Below are positions 18,644-27,867 of a stretch of 64,000 nt of DNA, piece after piece. The stretch comes from G963664935 sp963664935 (GTDB lineage: Bacteria > Pseudomonadota > Gammaproteobacteria > Methylococcales > G963664935): contig CAXXSE010000007.1 of assembly GCA_963664935.2 (NCBI GenBank), forward strand, positions 1,364,001 through 1,428,000, in the 5' to 3' direction. Below the pieces are notes generated by a model that was given only the letters and a program-made list of their open reading frames with translations, made no database searches and had not been told where the DNA came from. Made by a program: the position numbers and the translations under genes. Position 1 is the stretch's first letter. The number at the start of each line of letters is the position of its first letter.

Positions 18644-19647
18644 AAAACCGGACGAGACGAACGATAGAAGTCTTTAGCTTATCGTTCCTCGACATCGTCT
18701 GCTGTGGGTTCGGAGCCGTCATTCTATTGTTGGTGCTAAGCAAATACGCCGAACCCACCGTTATCGAAGAAACCCACAAGAATCTTTCAGGCCGGGTTGA
18801 ACAACTGGAAAAAAAACGTGCGGAAATTAAGGGGGAAACCCATGTCTTAAATAGACAACTGACCGCCAAACAGCAACAACTCTCACAGCAAAAAGAACGA
18901 CTGGCAACGTTACAGGGCAGCTTGTCCAATTTTAGTGGCCAATTTTCTTCGTCCAAGCAGAAAGCCAACGTTAAAAATATTATCGAAGGCCAACTCGCTT
19001 CCGCCAAGCAAAACCTGACCGAGGAAATGCGCCGCTTGTCTCGTAACCCCGGAAAGCGGTCAAACCCCGGGCTTATAGGTGGTATCCCCGTAGACAGCGA
19101 ATACATCATCTTCGTCATCGACACCTCGGGTAGCATGTACAATTACAGTTGGAGCCTGGTGATTCAAAAAGTGACTGAAACGTTGGATATATACCCTAAA
19201 GTCAAGGGTATCCAGGTCATGAATGATATGGGCAACTATATGTTTTCCCAATACCGGGGCAAATGGATACCCGACACACCGGCCCGCCGGAAAGCCATCG
19301 TTCAACGTTTGCGCACCTGGAATTCTTTCAGTAACAGCAGTCCGGTCGAAGGTATTACCCACGCGATTCGGACCTTTTATACCCAAAAGAGAAAAATTAG
19401 TATTTACGTTTTCGGCGATGAATTTTCCGGCCCGTCGATTGACGCCGTAATAACCGAAGTAGACCGCATCAACAAAGCCGACAAATACGGTAACCGTTTA
19501 GTTCGAATTCACGCCGTGGGTTTTCCGGTATTGTTCAGCCAACCAGCAAACCAACAGCAGACCGGTACTCGATTCGCGACCCTAATGCGGATTATTTGCC
19601 AACGGAACGGGGGGACTTTTATTGGCCTTAATCGTTTTAAACGATAG
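18640..19647 (+). CDS. VWA protein 2 with ExbD-like membrane helix
   Basis: From ATG 18640 (ATGA overlap with the preceding gene) this 335-residue protein has the same build as its neighbour: N-terminal helix VFSLSFLDIVCCGFGAVILL with D18, a coiled coil rich in Gln/Lys (about 45-135), and a VWA domain with MIDAS DTSGS (about 160). The helix shares F-x-L-x-F-L-D-x-x-x-C-G-F-G-A-V-I-L-L with VWA protein 1. I infer that both serve as D-type subunits for the TolQ-like protein, with the VWA domain in the periplasm in place of a peptidoglycan-binding domain. The frame is intact. Confidence 0.85.
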   Translation: MKNRTRRTIEVFSLSFLDIVCCGFGAVILLLVLSKYAEPTVIEETHKNLSGRVEQLEKKRAEIKGETHVLNRQLTAKQQQLSQQKERLATLQGSLSNFSGQFSSSKQKANVKNIIEGQLASAKQNLTEEMRRLSRNPGKRSNPGLIGGIPVDSEYIIFVIDTSGSMYNYSWSLVIQKVTETLDIYPKVKGIQVMNDMGNYMFSQYRGKWIPDTPARRKAIVQRLRTWNSFSNSSPVEGITHAIRTFYTQKRKISIYVFGDEFSGPSIDAVITEVDRINKADKYGNRLVRIHAVGFPVLFSQPANQQQTGTRFATLMRIICQRNGGTFIGLNRFKR

Positions 19648-20096
19648 TGTGCCCAATCTCGCCATTGAAACTTGGATGGAAGAATGACACGGAACTTCCG
19701 CTGTCAAGGTTCTGGCAGGGTTGGGACATCACCTTTAATTACCTCTATCAATACAATAATCTACAGGTTCTTAGACAAAAACTATCAGTAGTGGGTGCTA
19801 ACCCTGTTGTTACTATTAGGCCCGAATACGAACGCACCCATGTGATCGGTACTACCTTCAGCAATGCCTTCAGCGATTGGATGGTGCGTGGTGAAATAGG
19901 TTACTTTACCGAGCACTATTTTATCGCCAATACCAGCAATGGAGACGGCATCGTAAGGCCAAAGATCAGTTACGAATGGCAAGACAATATTGAAACATGG
20001 CTGGCTGCTGATATATTTTATGGAGATAAGCAGGGGATATTTGGACAGTTTGATCGAAATGATCGGATTGTTTTGGGGATGGAGGTTTCTTTCTAA
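19647..20096 (+). pseudogene. C-terminal fragment of an outer-membrane beta-barrel protein
   Basis: The 149-codon frame encodes alternating hydrophobic strands (DITFNYLYQYNNL, VTIRPEYERTHVIGTTF, DWMVRGEIGYFTEHYF, NDRIVLGMEVSF) and ends in Phe, as outer-membrane barrels do. It has no signal peptide and is far shorter than any barrel of this look, so it is probably the 3' end of a deleted gene. The GTG start overlaps the preceding stop region. Its position suggests the motor operon once ended in an outer-membrane component. The family could not be fixed; DUF1302-like is only a guess. Confidence 0.55.
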
Positions 20097-20131
20097 ATAT
20101 TTTTATCCGTTTCCAACTCTGAAGAAAGAAT

Positions 20132-20461
20132 TTGCCAAAAAGCGCCCTGAATGGCCGCGTTAATCGTGCAGGTCGCTCGATGCCGTCAGATGGGCGCATC
20201 AGGTTTGATCGGTTTCAGGTTTGTGGCAATCCGGAAGGGGATGTTTTGGAATATGTGGCAAAGGCTAAAAATCCTCAAGTTATAGGTCCCTTAAATCAAG
20301 GCTGGATTCAATGTCAATATAACTGACATTACGCTGTTAAGGAGGGAGGCCAACATTATTGGATGTTTGAAGAGGTAACCCTCAACGCGGTTTGTACGGA
20401 AGAGTTTGATGCCGACTATTTTTTAAAGGCCGAACCTCGAATTATTTTTAAGGACCAATAA
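20132..20461 (+). pseudogene. unknown protein fragment with in-frame TGA
   Basis: One frame reads through QVCGNPEGDVLEYVAKAKNP and GPLNQGWIQCQYN, then TGA at 20324-20326, then HYAVKEGGQHYWMFEEVTLN and EEFDADYFLKAEPRIIFKDQ, ending TAA 20459-20461. The composition is protein-like on both sides of the stop, with a Trp codon (TGG) the likely original. I do not recognise the family, and the 5' end is undefined. Confidence 0.5.
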
Positions 20462-20582
20462 TGGGCGCTGTTCTTGAGATCTTGATGGTATTCCACGAGA
20501 AGTAAAAATAACCGAAACCCGCATTGAACACGGCTTTATCAGGCGCAACCAGGGTATATTAATTTCTTCCAGGCCCTAAAAT

Positions 20583-21227
20583 CTATTCTTTAAAATATCC
20601 GTGTTGTAAAAAACAGGATATCCGTTCGCACACTAAAGAGCTTTGCATTATAAAAGAATGCGAGTGGGGAACGACCAGAAAGTCTTTCATACCTTCCAGT
20701 TTTGCGCTGTTTATGGAAACCTTACCGTCACTTTCACCAGGAATGATCCTCGCCAATAAAGGATTTAGGGTTTTGTTTCCGGTAATTATGCCAATCTCGG
20801 ATTCAATAGGATCTAAGTTAGAAGGCAGGCTATCCGGATCGGTACCCAATTGATTTCCCGCCGGGCCGTTAATCGCCTTAAACAGCCAGAGTCGACCTAA
20901 TTGGTTGACGATTTCGCTACCTTTGTTCGGTGGGCTAAGCATCACGATACGTCCAAGCTCGGGAATCTTATGGTGATTTAGAAAATAACGGATGAGAATT
21001 CCACCCATTGAATGAGTTACGAAATGAATTTTATTAGCTGAATATTGGCGGCACGAATTCAGTGCTAGAGTAATCGTATTTTCCGATAGTTTTTCGATTC
21101 TAAAACGAGTGGATGGATAGCCGATATTGAAAACCTGATAATTCAGTTTATCCAAATGGCGTTCGATTTTTTTCATCGATCGTTTGCTTCGAGCCAATCC
21201 ATGCAGAAGAATCACACAATCATTCAT
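20583..21227 (-). CDS. alpha/beta-hydrolase (lipase-like)
   Basis: From ATG 21227 the 214-residue protein starts MNDCVILLHGLARSKRSMKK, the HG oxyanion region of alpha/beta-hydrolases. It has the nucleophile elbow THSMGG with catalytic Ser, and later LLARIIPGESDGKVSINSAK with the acid Asp and HSHSF supplying His. It resembles small triacylglycerol-lipase/esterase-like proteins related to PGAP1 in other genomes. A TTG start at 21287 adds 20 residues without a signal peptide, so I prefer 21227. No neighbour clarifies its substrate. Confidence 0.8.
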   Translation of the reverse strand: MNDCVILLHGLARSKRSMKKIERHLDKLNYQVFNIGYPSTRFRIEKLSENTITLALNSCRQYSANKIHFVTHSMGGILIRYFLNHHKIPELGRIVMLSPPNKGSEIVNQLGRLWLFKAINGPAGNQLGTDPDSLPSNLDPIESEIGIITGNKTLNPLLARIIPGESDGKVSINSAKLEGMKDFLVVPHSHSFIMQSSLVCERISCFLQHGYFKE

Positions 21228-21318
21228 GTTAAGAACTGTTTTTGAAATTAAGTGAGTATCGGTTTGAGTTTTAAGGAATCTGGACAACTAGAAATCCGTG
21301 GTTTATCCCTATTAGCTG

Positions 21319-21709
21319 CTATGCTAATTCAATTTTATCTGGTGATACGATTAAGGATTTTCCCGCTCCTACATCTTTATCATTTATAGTATCAGTTATT
21401 GCTATTTTACACTGACCTGGAATCAAAGATCCTACGCTGGTTGAATTTCCAGAATATGCACCACGATTAATATCATCAATTAAAAGTATTCATCCGTTCT
21501 TGCAATCCACGCCATTTGTTACTTCAATATTTAATGAACATAATATTTCTTGATTAAGCGCTGTTTTGAGTACTTCATGTTGTGTTTTGATAGACTTTTA
21601 TATATCAACAAGAGCAGCCTGAAAGTTTTCGTTCACTACCCGTATCCGGACTTTATTCCTTTATTCTAACCCACCAGATTTAACTGGTAGTTGTGTGGTT
21701 TTTTCAAAG
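21319..21709 (-). pseudogene. decayed gene with three in-frame stops, unknown family
   Basis: On the minus strand one frame stays protein-like for about 130 codons: GFEKTTQLPVKSGGLE, TAA (21661-21663), RNKVRIRVVNENFQAALVDI, TAA (21598-21600), KSIKTQHEVLKTALNQEIL and NIEVTNGVDCKNG, TGA (21490-21492), ILLIDDINRGAYSGNSTSV and LIPGQCKIAITDTINDKDVG, ending TAG at 21319-21321. No shift of frame is needed. The family is unknown. It is more AT-rich than its neighbours. Confidence 0.6.
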
Positions 21710-21712
21710 CCC

Positions 21713-22981
21713 TCATTCTTGCTTCATCAGTAAAATAACCGGAGGATTAAGGGCAACTGTTTGAACAATAAAACCACCGGGCGTCACCATCGCTTGCAAA
21801 TCTGATTCCATCGTGGAGAGGCTTTGGGTATTCATCGAAATTTCTTCGGGTAGATTCAAGAAAATCGACGTTTTGTTTAATTCTAAGCTACCGATCCCGC
21901 CGATCCATAGAGTTGCCCCAGTCTCGTCGATAGCCCAACTGCTCGGCCATATTCTCAGTACCAAGACGGTGGAATCGGATTGCTGCTTAATCAGGGCTAA
22001 AGCCTCGCGTTTGTTCCGCCGAAATAGAGGAAGAATTGGAGTTTGATTAATATGAGCTTCAGGGTTAAACCAATGCAGCGCATTTTGAAAGTTAAGCATC
22101 GGCGGTTTTATCCATCCCTGAGTCGAAAACAATTTACGGATATCATCCAGGGATGCCGGCGACTGTATAGTCAACCGCTGTCGATGATCGGAAACATTTT
22201 CGTTCACATTCGAGAGCAATTTCCAGCCCTTATTCCACCAGAAAGAACGGGTAACAGTTTTTCCCTGAACGGTAGCCGCCGTATCTTGCTTACTTAGGTT
22301 CACGTATTCGATGCTGAGAAATCCAATCACAAAGATCACTGCGATCCAACTCAAGGCGCGAGGCCGGTAAATTCCGTAGAGTTTTTTAAGCAGCCAGAAA
22401 ATAAGCCAAATTAGGGCGATGACCGATATGATGAGAAAAACCAGGCGTCCGGCCATTCTTGATGCCAATTCCAGGGATGCTCCGAAGACCATACCCGGTA
22501 GCAAGTAGGCGGGCGCCCAAATTGTGGCGGAAAAGATACTAATTACGAGAAAACGTCCGACTGGCATATCCAGCATGCCGACTACTAGAGGAATTACCCC
22601 GCGCACCGGTCCGAAAAAGCGTCCAAATATCAAGCTTCGACCCCCATAGGCATGGAAAAATCGTACCCCACGATCGATCATCCAAGGGTATGACCGAAAA
22701 GGCCAAAAGTGTCGCAGCTCCAATTGAAAATACCGGCCGACCCAAAAACTTAAGCTATCACCGAAGATGGCGCCCGCGGTCGCCCATAAACAGATTGATG
22801 CAAAGGGTAATACGCTGGCGCCAATTAGCGCCCCCACCGCAAACATCATAGCCACCCCGGGAATTACCAGGCCTACAACGGCGAGAGATTCCACCAACGC
22901 TATGAAAAATACCGCAATTTCGGCCCAATGCGGGTGAAGCAATATCCAGTTGCTAAACAAATTGAAATAATCTTCAATCAT
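21713..22981 (-). CDS. DedA-family membrane protein with LssY-type C-terminal domain
   Basis: The 422-residue protein starts with a DedA/VTT (SNARE-associated) domain of several membrane helices (about 15-175, with VGLVIPGVAMMFAVGALIG and FGRFFGPVRGVIPLVVGM, the conserved F-G-R-F-x-G-P-x-R motif). It continues through more helices to a soluble C-terminal region resembling LssY_C (about 265-415, DDIRKLFSTQGW, LVLRIWPSSW). DedA proteins act as lipid flippases or scramblases and support proton-dependent membrane homeostasis. The specific role of DedA-LssY fusions is uncertain. Intact. Confidence 0.85.
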   Translation of the reverse strand: MIEDYFNLFSNWILLHPHWAEIAVFFIALVESLAVVGLVIPGVAMMFAVGALIGASVLPFASICLWATAGAIFGDSLSFWVGRYFQLELRHFWPFRSYPWMIDRGVRFFHAYGGRSLIFGRFFGPVRGVIPLVVGMLDMPVGRFLVISIFSATIWAPAYLLPGMVFGASLELASRMAGRLVFLIISVIALIWLIFWLLKKLYGIYRPRALSWIAVIFVIGFLSIEYVNLSKQDTAATVQGKTVTRSFWWNKGWKLLSNVNENVSDHRQRLTIQSPASLDDIRKLFSTQGWIKPPMLNFQNALHWFNPEAHINQTPILPLFRRNKREALALIKQQSDSTVLVLRIWPSSWAIDETGATLWIGGIGSLELNKTSIFLNLPEEISMNTQSLSTMESDLQAMVTPGGFIVQTVALNPPVILLMKQE

Positions 22982-23171
22982 CTTGAACGTGAGGACTAGA
23001 ATGGTGTGTTTTTGCGATCTCCAGAATTTTTCTATGCATGGAAAGAAGGTTGGAGGTATGATTGTTCAATTTACGGTTCATCAGGAGCGTGCTACTCCAT
23101 TGAGACTGAGCCAATTCCAAATTTGAATAATAATACGCCGCCGTTTTTTTGTAGGGTGGCAAGGAGGATAC

Positions 23172-23606
23172 ATGAATAGTATACGCGAGCTTTTGGCTAT
23201 TAAAGGGGATCAGATTTTATCAATCAAACCCGATGCTACGGTTTTGGAAGCTCTCAAGTTAATGGCGGAACATAATATAGGGTCGGTCTTGGTCATGGAA
23301 CAAGACAAACTTGTGGGCATATTTTCCGAACGGGATTATGCGCGAAAAGTCAGGCTAAAGGGAAGGGCGTCCGAGGATATGACGGTCGGTGAATCGATGA
23401 CTAAAGAGGTGATTTACGTATCGCCGGATGACCGGGTAAAGGAATGTATGGCATTGATGACGAACAAACGTTGTCGGCACTTGCCGGTAATCGATGATGG
23501 TCAATTGGTAGGGGTGATTAGTATTGGAGATCTCGTGAAGCAGATCATCGCCGATCAGGAAGTGACGATTCACGAACTCGAAAAATATATAACAGGTGGT
23601 TATTAG
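23172..23606 (+). CDS. CBS-domain pair protein
   Basis: This 144-residue soluble protein is almost entirely two CBS domains (about 8-65 and 75-130; SVLVMEQDKLVGIFSERDYA and HLPVIDDGQLVGVISIGDLV). Stand-alone CBS pairs bind adenine nucleotides or related ligands and act as energy sensors, but the target here is unknown. GGAGG lies 7 bases before ATG 23172. It is followed by the ATP synthase promoter. Confidence 0.9.
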   Translation: MNSIRELLAIKGDQILSIKPDATVLEALKLMAEHNIGSVLVMEQDKLVGIFSERDYARKVRLKGRASEDMTVGESMTKEVIYVSPDDRVKECMALMTNKRCRHLPVIDDGQLVGVISIGDLVKQIIADQEVTIHELEKYITGGY

Positions 23607-23690
23607 GACGCCAATTCCAAAGGTTCCATTTGCCAAAAATACCCGAACGAAATTAATTTAGCCATAATTGCTGATTTTTTTGAAGTGATA

Positions 23691-23719
23691 TTGATTTCAA
23701 CTGGACCGCTGGTTATAAT
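23691..23719 (+). promoter_or_regulatory. sigma-70 promoter of the atp operon
   Basis: TTGATT (23691-23696) and a perfect TATAAT (23714-23719) are separated by 17 bases, 28 bases before the atpI start. Confidence 0.75.
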
Positions 23720-23747
23720 TCGCCGCTTTGCTGAACTTTGAGCTTGG

Positions 23748-24122
23748 ATGGCAAAAGCAGATTATTTCTTTGCTATCCGGAAATTACTTTTTGCCCAAGT
23801 GATAGTGGTCGTGTTCATGACGAGCGCAGCCCTTGGGTTTTTCAGCATACAGGCTGCAAAATCAGCCTTTCTCGGTGGATTAATAGGATTTATACCGAAT
23901 GTCTATTTTTTCTACAAGATTTCGAGATCAAGGGGGATGGCCGCTCAACAAATTTTGCGGTCATTTTATGCGGGCGAAACCGCCAAGCTAATTATTACCG
24001 CGACACTTTTTACCTTGGTTTTTCAACTACCAGGATTATTGTTCGTGCCACTTTTTATTGCTTTTGTGGCGGTAATATCGGTTTTTTGGTTTGCACTCCT
24101 GATGCAATCAACAGAATTATAG
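23748..24122 (+). CDS. atpI: ATP synthase subunit I
   Basis: This 124-residue membrane protein has four hydrophobic helices (VIVVVFMTSAALGFF, SAFLGGLIGFIPNVYFFYK, LIITATLFTLVFQL, LFVPLFIAFVAVISVFWF). AtpI assists c-ring assembly and/or magnesium supply and is not part of the final complex. It is the usual first gene of gammaproteobacterial atp operons, 9 bases before atpB. Confidence 0.88.
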   Translation: MAKADYFFAIRKLLFAQVIVVVFMTSAALGFFSIQAAKSAFLGGLIGFIPNVYFFYKISRSRGMAAQQILRSFYAGETAKLIITATLFTLVFQLPGLLFVPLFIAFVAVISVFWFALLMQSTEL

Positions 24123-24131
24123 CGAGACTAA

Positions 24132-24905
24132 ATGTCAACTGAAGCAGATGCCGGTGGGGCAACCAGTTATATCATTCATCATCTGACACCTCTATCGGTC
24201 GGGGAGGGGTTTTGGTCATTTCATATTGATACACTGTTCTTCTCATTTCTGCTCGGGACAGTGCTTGTTGTTGTATTCAAGACAGCGGCGGATAAAGCGA
24301 TCTCAGGGGTTCCCGGCCCATTGCAGAATTTTGTGGAAATGATCGTTGAATTTGTCGACACCCAGGTTAAAGATAGTTTTCATAGCCACAGTCCGCTAAT
24401 CGCGCCTTTGGCGTTGACCATATTTGTTTGGGTTTTTCTCATGAATTTTATGGACTTGTTCCCTGTTGATCTCTTGCCGGGACTGGCTTCGTTGATGGGG
24501 ATCGATTACTTGCGTGTTGTACCCAGCACCGATTTGAATGCGACATTCGCGATGTCTATATCGGTGTTTATTCTTATCATATTTTACAGCATTAAGGTAA
24601 AAGGAATTATTGGTTTTGGGAAAGAATTGCTGTTTACGCCTTTCGGCCCGTGGATGATGCCCTTTAATCTTTTGTTAAAATTGGTTGAAGAATTAGCAAA
24701 GCCTATTTCGCTGGGTTTGCGTCTTTTTGGAAACCTATACGCAGGTGAGTTAATATTCATCCTAATCGCGCTGTTGCCGTGGTATATACAACCCATGTTG
24801 AGTCTTCCATGGGCCATCTTCCACATCTTAATTATTACTTTACAAGCATTTATTTTTATGGTGTTAACAATTGTGTATCTTAGCTTGGCGCATGAAGATC
24901 ACTAA
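24132..24905 (+). CDS. atpB: F1Fo ATP synthase subunit a
   Basis: The 257-residue integral membrane protein forms the proton half-channels beside the c-ring. The essential Arg lies in PISLGLRLFGNLYAGE, and the surrounding helices are intact. Length and motif match proteobacterial AtpB. Confidence 0.96.
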   Translation: MSTEADAGGATSYIIHHLTPLSVGEGFWSFHIDTLFFSFLLGTVLVVVFKTAADKAISGVPGPLQNFVEMIVEFVDTQVKDSFHSHSPLIAPLALTIFVWVFLMNFMDLFPVDLLPGLASLMGIDYLRVVPSTDLNATFAMSISVFILIIFYSIKVKGIIGFGKELLFTPFGPWMMPFNLLLKLVEELAKPISLGLRLFGNLYAGELIFILIALLPWYIQPMLSLPWAIFHILIITLQAFIFMVLTIVYLSLAHEDH

Positions 24906-24962
24906 GGTTGTCGCTAGTCTCAATTTTCTTTTCGTTAATCATCAAACCTTAGAGGAGGTAAC

Positions 24963-25250
24963 ATGGAAATCGCAGCTTTAATCGCGGATGTCCAGGGATT
25001 GACCGCAATTGCCGTCGGTCTGGTTCTTGGTATGGGCGCAATGGGAACCGCTATCGGTTTCGGATTGTTGGGTGGTAAATTTCTTGAAGGCGCCGCGCGC
25101 CAACCGGAAATGGTCCCAATGCTTCAGGTCAAAATGTTCATCGTCGCGGGCTTGCTCGATGCCGTCACTATGATCGGGGTTGGTTTAGCTCTTTTCTTTA
25201 CCTTCGCAAATCCATTCTTGTCGGCGGTTACCGCGGCGGCTGGTGGCTGA
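24963..25250 (+). CDS. atpE: F1Fo ATP synthase subunit c
   Basis: The 95-residue hairpin has the conserved polar loop (LEGAARQPEMVP) and the ion-binding Asp in helix 2 (GLLDAVTMIGVGLALFF). The pattern lacks the Gln/Glu-Ser signature of sodium-binding rings, so proton coupling is expected. A strong ribosome site GAGGAGGT lies 6 bases before the start, which fits the high copy number of c subunits. Confidence 0.96.
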   Translation: MEIAALIADVQGLTAIAVGLVLGMGAMGTAIGFGLLGGKFLEGAARQPEMVPMLQVKMFIVAGLLDAVTMIGVGLALFFTFANPFLSAVTAAAGG

Positions 25251-25286
25251 ATTAAACATCAATTTCGGTTATAAGAGGACAGCGCT

Positions 25287-25766
25287 GTGAGTATCAACGC
25301 GACTATCATCGGGCAGATGATAACCTTCGCCCTTCTGGTGTGGTTCACCATGAAGTACATTTGGCCTCCTTTAATCCAGGCGCTTGAGGAGCGGAAGCAG
25401 AAAATTGCGGAAGGCTTGGCTGCGGCTGATAAAGGACAACACGAAATGGAGCTGGCCGAAAAACGGGCAGTATCCTTGATGAAGGGTGCCAAAATTCAAG
25501 CGGCGGATATTGTCGGCTTGGCCCAAAAACGTGCTAGTGAAATAGTTGAAGAATCGAAGACCGATGCTAAAACTGAGGGGGAACGTTTGATTTCGGTAGC
25601 GAAAGCCGAGATTAATCAGCAACTTCAGAAAGCGAAAGAAAATTTGCGGCAAGAAGTTTCGAGCTTGGCTATCGATGCGGCGGAACAAATTCTGCAATCC
25701 GAAATTGACCGGAAAAAGCACCAAAGTATCCTTAAAGATGTATCCGCGAAGTTAGGTCAGTCCTAA
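25287..25766 (+). CDS. atpF: F1Fo ATP synthase subunit b
   Basis: This 159-residue protein has one N-terminal membrane helix (MITFALLVWFTMKYIWPPL) and a long charged helix that forms the peripheral stalk dimer. The start is GTG at 25287. Its stop overlaps the atpH ATG (TAATGA), as in related operons. Confidence 0.94.
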   Translation: MSINATIIGQMITFALLVWFTMKYIWPPLIQALEERKQKIAEGLAAADKGQHEMELAEKRAVSLMKGAKIQAADIVGLAQKRASEIVEESKTDAKTEGERLISVAKAEINQQLQKAKENLRQEVSSLAIDAAEQILQSEIDRKKHQSILKDVSAKLGQS

Positions 25767-26302
25767 TGATCGAATTAGCGACCCTGGCCAGACCTTATTC
25801 CGAGGCGGTCTTTAAGCGAGCCGCGGAAACCCAAACCACCGAAGAATGGTCCCATGCCCTGGCTTTTCTTTCCGGTGTAATGGACGATGAGCAAATATCG
25901 CTTGCCGCCCACAATCCTCGTGTCGAGCGTGAAGAATTTGTTCGGGTGTTGCTCAGCATTTGCGAAGGCCAAATCAGTGATGAAGGCCGGAATTTCGTCA
26001 AATTGCTGATACAAAACAACCGACTCAATTTGATTCAACAGATCGGTAGGCTTTACGAAGAGCTTCGGGCCGAGAATGAAGGTTATATCGAAGTAGACAT
26101 TAGAACAGCCTTTTCTTTGTCCAAAGCCGACCAGCAACATTTGACCGACTCGCTCGAAAAATCCTTATCCAAAAATGTACGGCTGCATGTGGAAGTTGAC
26201 GATTCGCTTATTGGCGGTGTGCTGATGCGGGCTGGTGATAAGGTAATTGACGGCACGATTCGAGGACGACTAGATCAATTGTCGAAGAGACTCAGCAGCT
26301 GA
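25766..26302 (+). CDS. atpH: F1Fo ATP synthase subunit delta
   Basis: The 178-residue protein starts IELATLARPYSEAVFKRAAE, the delta N-terminal domain that binds the crown of the alpha subunits. It ends with LIGGVLMRAGDKVIDGTIRG, the conserved C-terminal signature that contacts the b subunits. Confidence 0.94.
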   Translation: MIELATLARPYSEAVFKRAAETQTTEEWSHALAFLSGVMDDEQISLAAHNPRVEREEFVRVLLSICEGQISDEGRNFVKLLIQNNRLNLIQQIGRLYEELRAENEGYIEVDIRTAFSLSKADQQHLTDSLEKSLSKNVRLHVEVDDSLIGGVLMRAGDKVIDGTIRGRLDQLSKRLSS

Positions 26303-26315
26303 CGCGAGAAAAAAA

Positions 26316-27857
26316 ATGCAATTAAACCCATCAGAAATCAGTGATCTGATCAAAAATAAAATAGAAAACTTCGAGGGAAGCGTCGAGGCGCGGACCGAAG
26401 GGACCATTGTCAGTTTGACCGACGGCATTGTACGTGTTCATGGACTTGCGGACGCGATGCAAGGCGAGATGCTTGAGTTCCCGGGAAATACCTATGGAAT
26501 GGCATTAAACCTTGAACGAGATTCAGTCGGCGTGGTTGTTTTAGGCGCCTACCAACATTTAACCGAGGGTGATAGCGTCAAATGTACCGGAAGGATTCTT
26601 GAGGTTCCTATTGGAGAGGCGTTGCTTGGTCGGGTGGTTGATACATTAGGTAAACCTATCGACGGTAAAGGTCCTATCGAAACTGATTTAAGCTCTCCTA
26701 TTGAGAAAATCGCACCCGGTGTTATCGCCCGGCAATCAGTTTCCCAACCAGTTCAAACAGGATTGAAATCCATTGATTCGATGATACCCGTTGGCCGTGG
26801 TCAACGCGAGTTGATTATTGGTGACCGCCAGACCGGTAAAACAGCGATTGCGATCGATACGATCATCAATCAGAAAGGGACTGGGATTAAGTGTATCTAC
26901 GTCGCCATTGGACAAAAACGATCGTCAATTGCCAATGTCGTCAAGAAATTAGAAGAGCATGGCGCAATGGAACATACCATTGTCGTTGTAGCGTCGGCTT
27001 CCGAATCCGCCGCGTTACAGTTTATCGCACCCTACTCCGGCTGCGCCATGGGTGAGTACTTTAGGGACCGCGGAGAAGATGCGGTAATCGTCTACGATGA
27101 TTTGACCAAGCAAGCGTGGGCCTATCGTCAGGTGTCATTGTTGTTACGCCGTCCGCCTGGTCGTGAGGCCTATCCGGGAGATGTTTTCTACCTTCACTCC
27201 AGACTATTAGAGCGTGCCTCAAGGATAAATGCCGATGAGGTTGAGAAATTAACAAATGGAAAGGTGAAGGGTAAAACCGGATCATTGACCGCATTACCAA
27301 TCATTGAAACCCAAGCAGGTGATGTGTCGGCATTCGTGCCAACTAACGTCATATCAATTACTGATGGTCAAATATTTCTCGAAACCGACCTATTCAATGC
27401 AGGCATACGCCCGGCTGTAAACGCTGGTCTTTCCGTGTCTCGTGTCGGTGGGGCTGCACAAACAAAAATAATCAAAAAGCTGGGTGGTGGTATTCGCCTA
27501 GACTTAGCTCAATATCGCGAATTGGCTGCTTTTGCCCAGTTCGCTTCGGACCTAGATGATACCACCCGCAAGCAAATCGAACGTGGACAGCGGGTAACCG
27601 AAATTATGAAGCAAAACCAGTATGCGACAATGGATGTGGCGCAAATGGCATTGTCGCTGTTTGCCGTTACCGAAGGATTGCTTGATGATATTGAAGTCAA
27701 AAAAGTTCGGGATTTCGAAAGTGCTCTTCAAAGCTATATGAAAAGCGAGCACGCACAATTGATGGATACAATCAATGATACCGGCGACTATACCGACGAG
27801 ATCCAGCAAGAGCTGAAGTCAGCCCTCGACGATTTCGTAAAAAACCACTCATGGTAA
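26316..27857 (+). CDS. atpA: F1Fo ATP synthase subunit alpha
   Basis: The 513-residue protein has a full Walker A (GDRQTGKTA), the N-terminal MQLNPSEISDLIKNKI segment typical of proteobacteria, and a complete C-terminal helical domain. It forms the noncatalytic nucleotide sites of the hexamer. No lesions. Confidence 0.97.
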   Translation: MQLNPSEISDLIKNKIENFEGSVEARTEGTIVSLTDGIVRVHGLADAMQGEMLEFPGNTYGMALNLERDSVGVVVLGAYQHLTEGDSVKCTGRILEVPIGEALLGRVVDTLGKPIDGKGPIETDLSSPIEKIAPGVIARQSVSQPVQTGLKSIDSMIPVGRGQRELIIGDRQTGKTAIAIDTIINQKGTGIKCIYVAIGQKRSSIANVVKKLEEHGAMEHTIVVVASASESAALQFIAPYSGCAMGEYFRDRGEDAVIVYDDLTKQAWAYRQVSLLLRRPPGREAYPGDVFYLHSRLLERASRINADEVEKLTNGKVKGKTGSLTALPIIETQAGDVSAFVPTNVISITDGQIFLETDLFNAGIRPAVNAGLSVSRVGGAAQTKIIKKLGGGIRLDLAQYRELAAFAQFASDLDDTTRKQIERGQRVTEIMKQNQYATMDVAQMALSLFAVTEGLLDDIEVKKVRDFESALQSYMKSEHAQLMDTINDTGDYTDEIQQELKSALDDFVKNHSW

Positions 27858-27867
27858 GGGTATAAGA

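Noticed and set aside
4855..20326. Reassigned or recoded UGA (selenocysteine, Trp or readthrough) to explain the in-frame TGA codons
   Set aside because: TAA and TAG lesions occur in the same kind of context (7761, 11283, 14447, 21598, 50079), frameshifts are equally common, and intact genes such as hslU, atpF and several others use normal stops. Decay explains all of it.
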